Shown here in pieces: positions 61,331-64,000 of a stretch of 64,000 nt of DNA. Under the pieces are notes generated by a model, which saw nothing but the letters and a program-made list of their open reading frames with translations, was not told the DNA's origin and ran no database searches. Each line of letters opens with the position of its first letter. Position 1 is the stretch's first letter. This DNA is from an uncultured Colwellia sp. (GTDB lineage: Bacteria; Pseudomonadota; Gammaproteobacteria; Enterobacterales; Alteromonadaceae), in the NCBI GenBank assembly GCA_913062815.1, contig CAJXWZ010000023.1:28780-92779 (forward strand), read 5' to 3'. The position numbers and the translations under genes are program-made.

Positions 61331-62413
61331 TTATACGGCCATGAAGGCATAGTCGGTATACCCTTTCGCTTCACTTGTATAGAAGGTAGTGTTATCTGGC
61401 TGAGTTAAAGCTGCATCGGCCTGAAATCTTTCGACTAGATCTGGATTAGAAATGAATGGTGTACCAAAAACTATGGCTTCCGCTTCGCTGTTAGCTAAGG
61501 CTTCATTTCCTGTTTTCTTGTTGTAACCACCGTTAATAATGAGGTTCCCTCGGTAGTTTTCGCGCAATACTGGCGTTAAGTAATCAGCATCTGCCATGGG
61601 ATCACCTGTTTCTGGTTTGGGCTCTAAAATATGTACATAAGCCAGATTAAACTCATTTAATAGGGTTACTGCACGGGAAAAGGTCGCTTTAGGATTTGAA
61701 TCTTTGATGCCCCATACTTTATTGCTAGGCGAAAGTCTGATCCCCACTTTGCCCGAGCCTATTTCGTAACATACAGCGTTGACTATTTCCATCATAAAAC
61801 GTAAACGGTTGTCGATTGACCCGCCATATTCGTCTTCACGCTGGTTAATGCCATCACGGGTAAATTGATCAACTAAGAAACCATTGGCACCATGGATCTC
61901 AACACCGTCTAAGCCAGAATCGATAGCCCGCCTTGCCGAGTCGACAAATTGTTGCACGACGTTGCCAATTTCTGTTTTAGTTAACGCCCTTGGCACTGCA
62001 AATTCACGATCGCGCCCTTTAGGGGTGGTCAATGAACCTTTCTGTTTCACCGCCGAAGAAGAAACCGGTAATTCACCGTCAAGAAAGTCAGGGTGTACGG
62101 TACTTCCCATGTGCCAAAGTTGAACGAAGATCCGTCCGTCCTTTTCATGCACGGCGTCGGCAATATTCTTCCAGCCATCCTGTTGTTCGTCATTAAATAT
62201 GCCTGGTGCATTCATCCAACCCAAGCCTTGTTTGGCGACAGCGGTTGCTTCTGCAATAATAAGACCGGCACTGGCACGTTGGGCATAGTACTCTGCCATC
62301 ATTGCATTAGGCACACCATTTTCAACGGCGCGACCACGCGACAGGGGGGCCATAAAGATTCTGTTACTTAGTTGATAGTCACCTAAGGTGATTGAGCTGA
62401 AAATGTTGTTCAT
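61331..62413 (-). CDS. old yellow enzyme family ene-reductase (NemA-like)
   Basis: 360-residue FMN enzyme reducing N-ethylmaleimide-like enones and nitro compounds. FMAPLSRGRA at the N-terminus, IFVQLWHMGSTVHPDF, VEIHGANGFLVDQFTRDGIN with the substrate-binding His and Asn, and LIINGGYNKKTGNEAL match OYE. Full length. Confidence 0.93.
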   Translation of the reverse strand: MNNIFSSITLGDYQLSNRIFMAPLSRGRAVENGVPNAMMAEYYAQRASAGLIIAEATAVAKQGLGWMNAPGIFNDEQQDGWKNIADAVHEKDGRIFVQLWHMGSTVHPDFLDGELPVSSSAVKQKGSLTTPKGRDREFAVPRALTKTEIGNVVQQFVDSARRAIDSGLDGVEIHGANGFLVDQFTRDGINQREDEYGGSIDNRLRFMMEIVNAVCYEIGSGKVGIRLSPSNKVWGIKDSNPKATFSRAVTLLNEFNLAYVHILEPKPETGDPMADADYLTPVLRENYRGNLIINGGYNKKTGNEALANSEAEAIVFGTPFISNPDLVERFQADAALTQPDNTTFYTSEAKGYTDYAFMAV

Positions 62414-62544
62414 AATATTTCCTATGGCGAGACGACATTGCCCTCGCTTATTAAATTTCTAGTAAACGAGGCAAGCAAATGAATATGTAAGGAAAATACA
62501 AATGCTTGCTGTCAGCGTTTAAGTTGTTACTTATGCTTTAGCGA

Positions 62545-63159
62545 TTAAGAAAGTTCGCTTTTGTATACTTGACCAATAACAGGGTGGTCCAACAGACGTT
62601 GTAAATAATTGGCAACATTAGTGTATTTTTCTGTTAATGAGTCTTTCATGATCATCTGCCAGTGAATAGCAACGCCCAGATATAAATCTGCGATGCTTAA
62701 AACTGAACCCGCTAAGTAATCGTTATCGGCAAGCTGATCATTGATGATAGAGAACAGGTCATGTAGTGAGCTCTCTGCCTTTTCCTTAACATCTGCCTCA
62801 TCATTACCGTAACGAGCAGGCACAAAGGCACGGGCAAAATGTGGGTGTACATTCGAATAAACAAACATCATCCATTTTAGTGCTTGAGCGCGGTCCATAG
62901 TGCCAACTTCAGGCAGTAATTTTGCAGCGGGTGCTACTTCGCTAAGGTATTGCAAGATAGCCGCGCCTTCGGTGATGATGTCACCGTCGACAATAAGTGC
63001 TGGTACCTTGCTTAACGGGTTAATCTTAACGAATTCAGGTGCGAACTGTTCGCCTGATTGAGCATCAATAACTTTAACTTCGTGTTCTAAGCCTGTAAGG
63101 GCTAAGGCTGCTTTTACGGCTAGAGAACATGAACCTGGTGCATGGTATAAAGTAATCAT
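62545..63159 (-). CDS. glutathione S-transferase, beta-class-like
   Basis: 204 residues from the ATG at 63159, with GAGGAAA upstream; the upstream codons are unnecessary. MITLYHAPGSCSLAVKAALA carries C11 at the beta-class catalytic place. NPLSKVPALIVDGDIITEGAAI is the glutathione-binding strand with the cis-Pro. The C-terminal helical domain follows. First gene of the leftward detoxification run. Confidence 0.92.
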   Translation of the reverse strand: MITLYHAPGSCSLAVKAALALTGLEHEVKVIDAQSGEQFAPEFVKINPLSKVPALIVDGDIITEGAAILQYLSEVAPAAKLLPEVGTMDRAQALKWMMFVYSNVHPHFARAFVPARYGNDEADVKEKAESSLHDLFSIINDQLADNDYLAGSVLSIADLYLGVAIHWQMIMKDSLTEKYTNVANYLQRLLDHPVIGQVYKSELS

Positions 63160-64000
63160 AATTATTTCCTCGTGTGTTTGAATTGAAGCTATCATAGAGG
63201 AATAACTTACTTGTGAATATTCTCAATTTGTGCGTGTCGCTTGTGCATAATTGCAAGGGATGAGTGGTATTAATGAATACATTAAATGGAGTGACGTGTT
63301 TATAACGTGTAAAATAGAAACAGTTACTTTATGGTATACAAGTAAAATAACACTATTATTTTGTGTTATTTTACTGATATTTAGTCACAGTAAATAAAAG
63401 ATATCAATCAACTATAGGCCAGTGAAAATAAATTCTAAGCTCATAATCAATAAATTCATCTATCAATTAATATTATCAGAAACTCCATTGATAGTTTATC
63501 AGTGACCCGTAAAGTGAATACATTCATTCGTATACACCTAGAGCCTATACAGGAAATTTATACCAGCTGTAGGATCCGATAGTTGACCTTTTTTCACCGT
63601 CTACTCCTCATGTCGACTATACTCCGCACCAAGTTGCCACAAAGCACCATTTAACCATTTAACACAGAGAAGTCATGTAAATCGAATGTCCGCTTTCGGT
63701 GATTTCAATCAAGTGTGCATATTGATTTTTTAAGTTTCACGATGAAAACTTGGGCGCAACTACATTATCTACTGTAGGTCTTTTGTCGGATCACTTGTCG
63801 CTAGATAAGCCAAGGCTAACGTCCGGTTTCGTATCTTTGCTGACTATTTTGAGGTCTATTTTTCATTAATAAAAGGGTTAGCAGTGTGGCATTAGTTATC
63901 GTTAATATATGAAATACCAACGACAGCATAGAGATTATTACAGACCATCAATAAACAATAAAAAAGCCTGAATATTGCTATTCAGGCTTTCGTTTAAATG
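63160..64000. other. right-edge gap with dispersed-repeat fragments
   Basis: 841 bases without a gene. It holds two partial copies of the dispersed repeat (TGTCCGCTTTCG at 63687-63698 and GTCCGGTTTCGTATCTTTG at 63821-63839). The GST promoter must lie at the left end. Confidence 0.6.
63963..63990 (-). terminator. terminator at the right edge
   Basis: A 12-bp stem (63963-63974 with 63979-63990, core AGCCTGAATA) with loop TTGC. On the minus strand a T-run follows, so it probably ends a leftward gene beyond the window. It resembles the hairpin at 36490. Confidence 0.75.

Overview
The window looks like the chromosome of a low-G+C marine gammaproteobacterium of the Alteromonadales, most likely a Colwellia-like genus. 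That assignment is an inference. It rests on the AT-rich coding style, TonB receptors typical of the order, the maltose locus layout, the efp/epmB pair and a salinity-type secDF copy. Nothing in the window fixes the species.

Bases 1-18.3 kb form a maltose/alpha-glucan locus: a glycogen/maltodextrin phosphorylase (cut by the left edge), a lipoprotein alpha-amylase, an exported GH31 alpha-glucosidase, glucokinase, an MFS carrier, a GH65 disaccharide phosphorylase with beta-phosphoglucomutase, two LacI-family regulators, a TonB receptor and a MalT-type maltose carrier. Two palindrome classes divide the locus. ATACGTAT-centred sites lie at phosphorylase, amylase/alpha-glucosidase and malT. TTGCAA-x4-TTGCAA sites (CG centre) lie at the GH65 operon, at the first LacI gene and at the TonB receptor.

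Bases 18.5-33 kb carry efp and epmB, the gene for EF-P and the gene for its lysine-modifying radical-SAM partner. They were probably once divergent neighbours. They are now separated by a 12.8 kb integrated filamentous-phage element (19159-31975) bounded by a 23-bp near-perfect direct repeat whose right copy lies inside the epmB reading frame. The element has a tyrosine recombinase, a CTX-phage-like replication/coat/assembly block (HTH, Rep, ssDNA-binding, pVIII, pIII, pVI, Zot) and, where CTX phage carries its toxin genes, a cargo block of unrecognised secreted and membrane proteins.

Bases 33-41.7 kb hold small host genes (2OG oxygenase, DUF3016, DUF4136 lipoprotein, WD40 lipoprotein), a hipBA toxin-antitoxin pair with clear operator repeats, a DEDDh exonuclease between two ~205-bp direct repeats, a REP-associated (Y1) transposase bounded by exact 24-bp repeats, and a histidine-kinase remnant.

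Bases 41.9-48.4 kb hold a TonB receptor and then a short exported protein followed by secD-secF. The C-terminus of the short protein (RLSGWKDGNFLY) resembles the arrest segment of Vibrio VemP, the nascent-chain sensor that controls secDF2. This is the most exciting system in the window.

Bases 48.9-63.2 kb are accessory redox and detoxification genes: a visibly G+C-richer LysR/DUF1330/quinone-oxidoreductase cassette flanked by copies of a dispersed repeat, a MarR-GNAT fusion, an EamA exporter, a deaminase, a GNAT enzyme, AraC, SDR and LysR genes, and a leftward run of GST, old yellow enzyme, DUF1330, aldo/keto reductase and peroxiredoxin.
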